Source: Motacilla alba alba (lineage: Eukaryota; Chordata; Aves; Passeriformes; Motacillidae). Taken from it: a stretch of 64,000 nucleotides of DNA. Below are positions 63,061 through 64,000 of this stretch, in pieces. The notes under the pieces are model-generated. The model was given only the letters and a program-made list of their open reading frames with translations. It was not told the origin of the DNA and ran no database searches. The stretch lies in assembly GCF_015832195.1 (NCBI RefSeq), contig NC_052016.1:80128547-80192546 (forward strand), written 5' to 3'. Position 1 is the stretch's first letter, and each line of letters begins with the position of its first letter. The position numbers and the translations under genes were made by a program.

Positions 63061-64000
63061 GTACAGCTGACAACCAGACACTATAATAAGTGGGTTTAAA
63101 AATTTGAAAAGGTATTCTTTCTCAGTAATACACACATAGAAATCTATGTTTTTATATTTTTCTTCAATAATTTAAAGTCCATTGTAACGTACAAATGAAA
63201 ATCTCCCAACTTTTTAGCAGATAAATTAAATAATCTTTCAATTACTGCAATTGAAAATAAGCAAGTGTTTTTCAGAAGCTGCTCGTATTACAGTGGAGTA
63301 CCTGCTTATTGTCCCTAGTTCTGTCTGCTCATGATGGTAGAAAAGAAAACAAAAACCAAAAAGTGAATGCCAAAAAATGATTAAATATTACTGGAAGTCA
63401 GGCATTCAATGTCATCAAAACTGTGCTGTATTAATACTCTCAAGTGCTTAACAATTGTAACCTCAAAGACAATTGCATGCATTTTTTTATGATATTTCTA
63501 TTAGATAGATTTCATACTCTTTAAACTTTGGGGTAGAAGAAAATCACCCATGTGTGATGACATGCAAGTTGAAGTGACTTCATAAGGACAGCCACAAAAG
63601 TGGTTCAATTTCTTTGTTCTTGTAGTAGGGTAAAGAAATTATAAGAGGAGACAAATACTCCTTTCTCAGGGAGTGAGATCAATTTCACTTCCTGGCAGTT
63701 TCTAAATTGTGTTTGCCAATTGTGACTGAAATTATGGAGACAGATGATTGTTGGTCTCAGCCTTTCATTTATTCCAAGGCCACTGAGTGAAGCTGTGCAC
63801 TTCTTTTAGGCTTTCCTGCTTTGTTTCAATTTACAGAATCTCAAGTTTCATTTCTCAAATACTGGAATGGAGAAAAGTGTTTCTGAAATCTTTTGTATAC
63901 ACAGGGTTAGCACACCAGAGATCATGGTTTTCTCTTGTATCTTCCCTTTTCTTCCCTTTCTTTTAGAAGTACAATAAAAAATGTTCTATGGAAGACTTGA
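63061..64000. other. AT-rich non-coding sequence, no gene seen
   Basis: Nothing recognisable. The last 200 bases contain pyrimidine-rich stretches without a supported exon. Confidence 0.7.

Overview
The window looks like a non-coding stretch of a bird nuclear genome, either a gene desert or a very long intron. It is strongly AT-rich throughout. The recognisable interspersed repeats are CR1 LINEs, identified by their ORF2 reverse-transcriptase region, their conserved 3' region and, in the best copy, the ATTCTGTG-type 3' terminus. There are also avian endogenous-retrovirus LTR remnants and one betaretrovirus-like (ERV-K type) protease fragment. I see no Alu, B1/B2 or L1-like sequence. This mix is typical of birds. 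The species cannot be named from the sequence alone. All family assignments rest on remembered consensus features, not on a search.

No protein-coding host gene, tRNA, rRNA, CRISPR array or operon is supported. The open frames are short, lack family signatures and do not join into a spliced model. The longest ones lie inside repeats: a 168-codon antisense frame in a CR1, and 139- and 122-codon frames through a GGAAA/GAAAA microsatellite.

Layout: 1-9131 is unique AT-rich sequence with small microsatellites. 9132-10443 holds two reverse-strand CR1 copies. 10444-23.5 kb is mostly unique, with two short CR1 scraps. 24.1-27.2 kb has three plus-strand LTR remnants. 30.8-31.13 kb is a two-part pentanucleotide purine tract. 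34.7-36.05 kb holds a fourth LTR end and an unclassified GC-rich island. 36-44.4 kb is unique AT-rich sequence with small duplications. 44.44-45.18 kb is the best-preserved CR1 3' end. 52.1-52.96 kb is a decayed ERV protease region abutted by a CR1. 55.5-57.1 kb has a possible exon and a striking 27-bp perfect inverted repeat. 58.06-58.81 kb holds two abutting CR1s. 61.6-62.5 kb holds a CR1 ORF2 piece that unusually lacks its 3' end, followed by a possible non-coding terminal exon.

Nothing here amounts to a demonstrable new system. The items most worth checking are the 27-bp inverted repeat pair, the motif-switching pentanucleotide array, the candidate lncRNA exons, and the GC-rich island at 35.7-36.0 kb.
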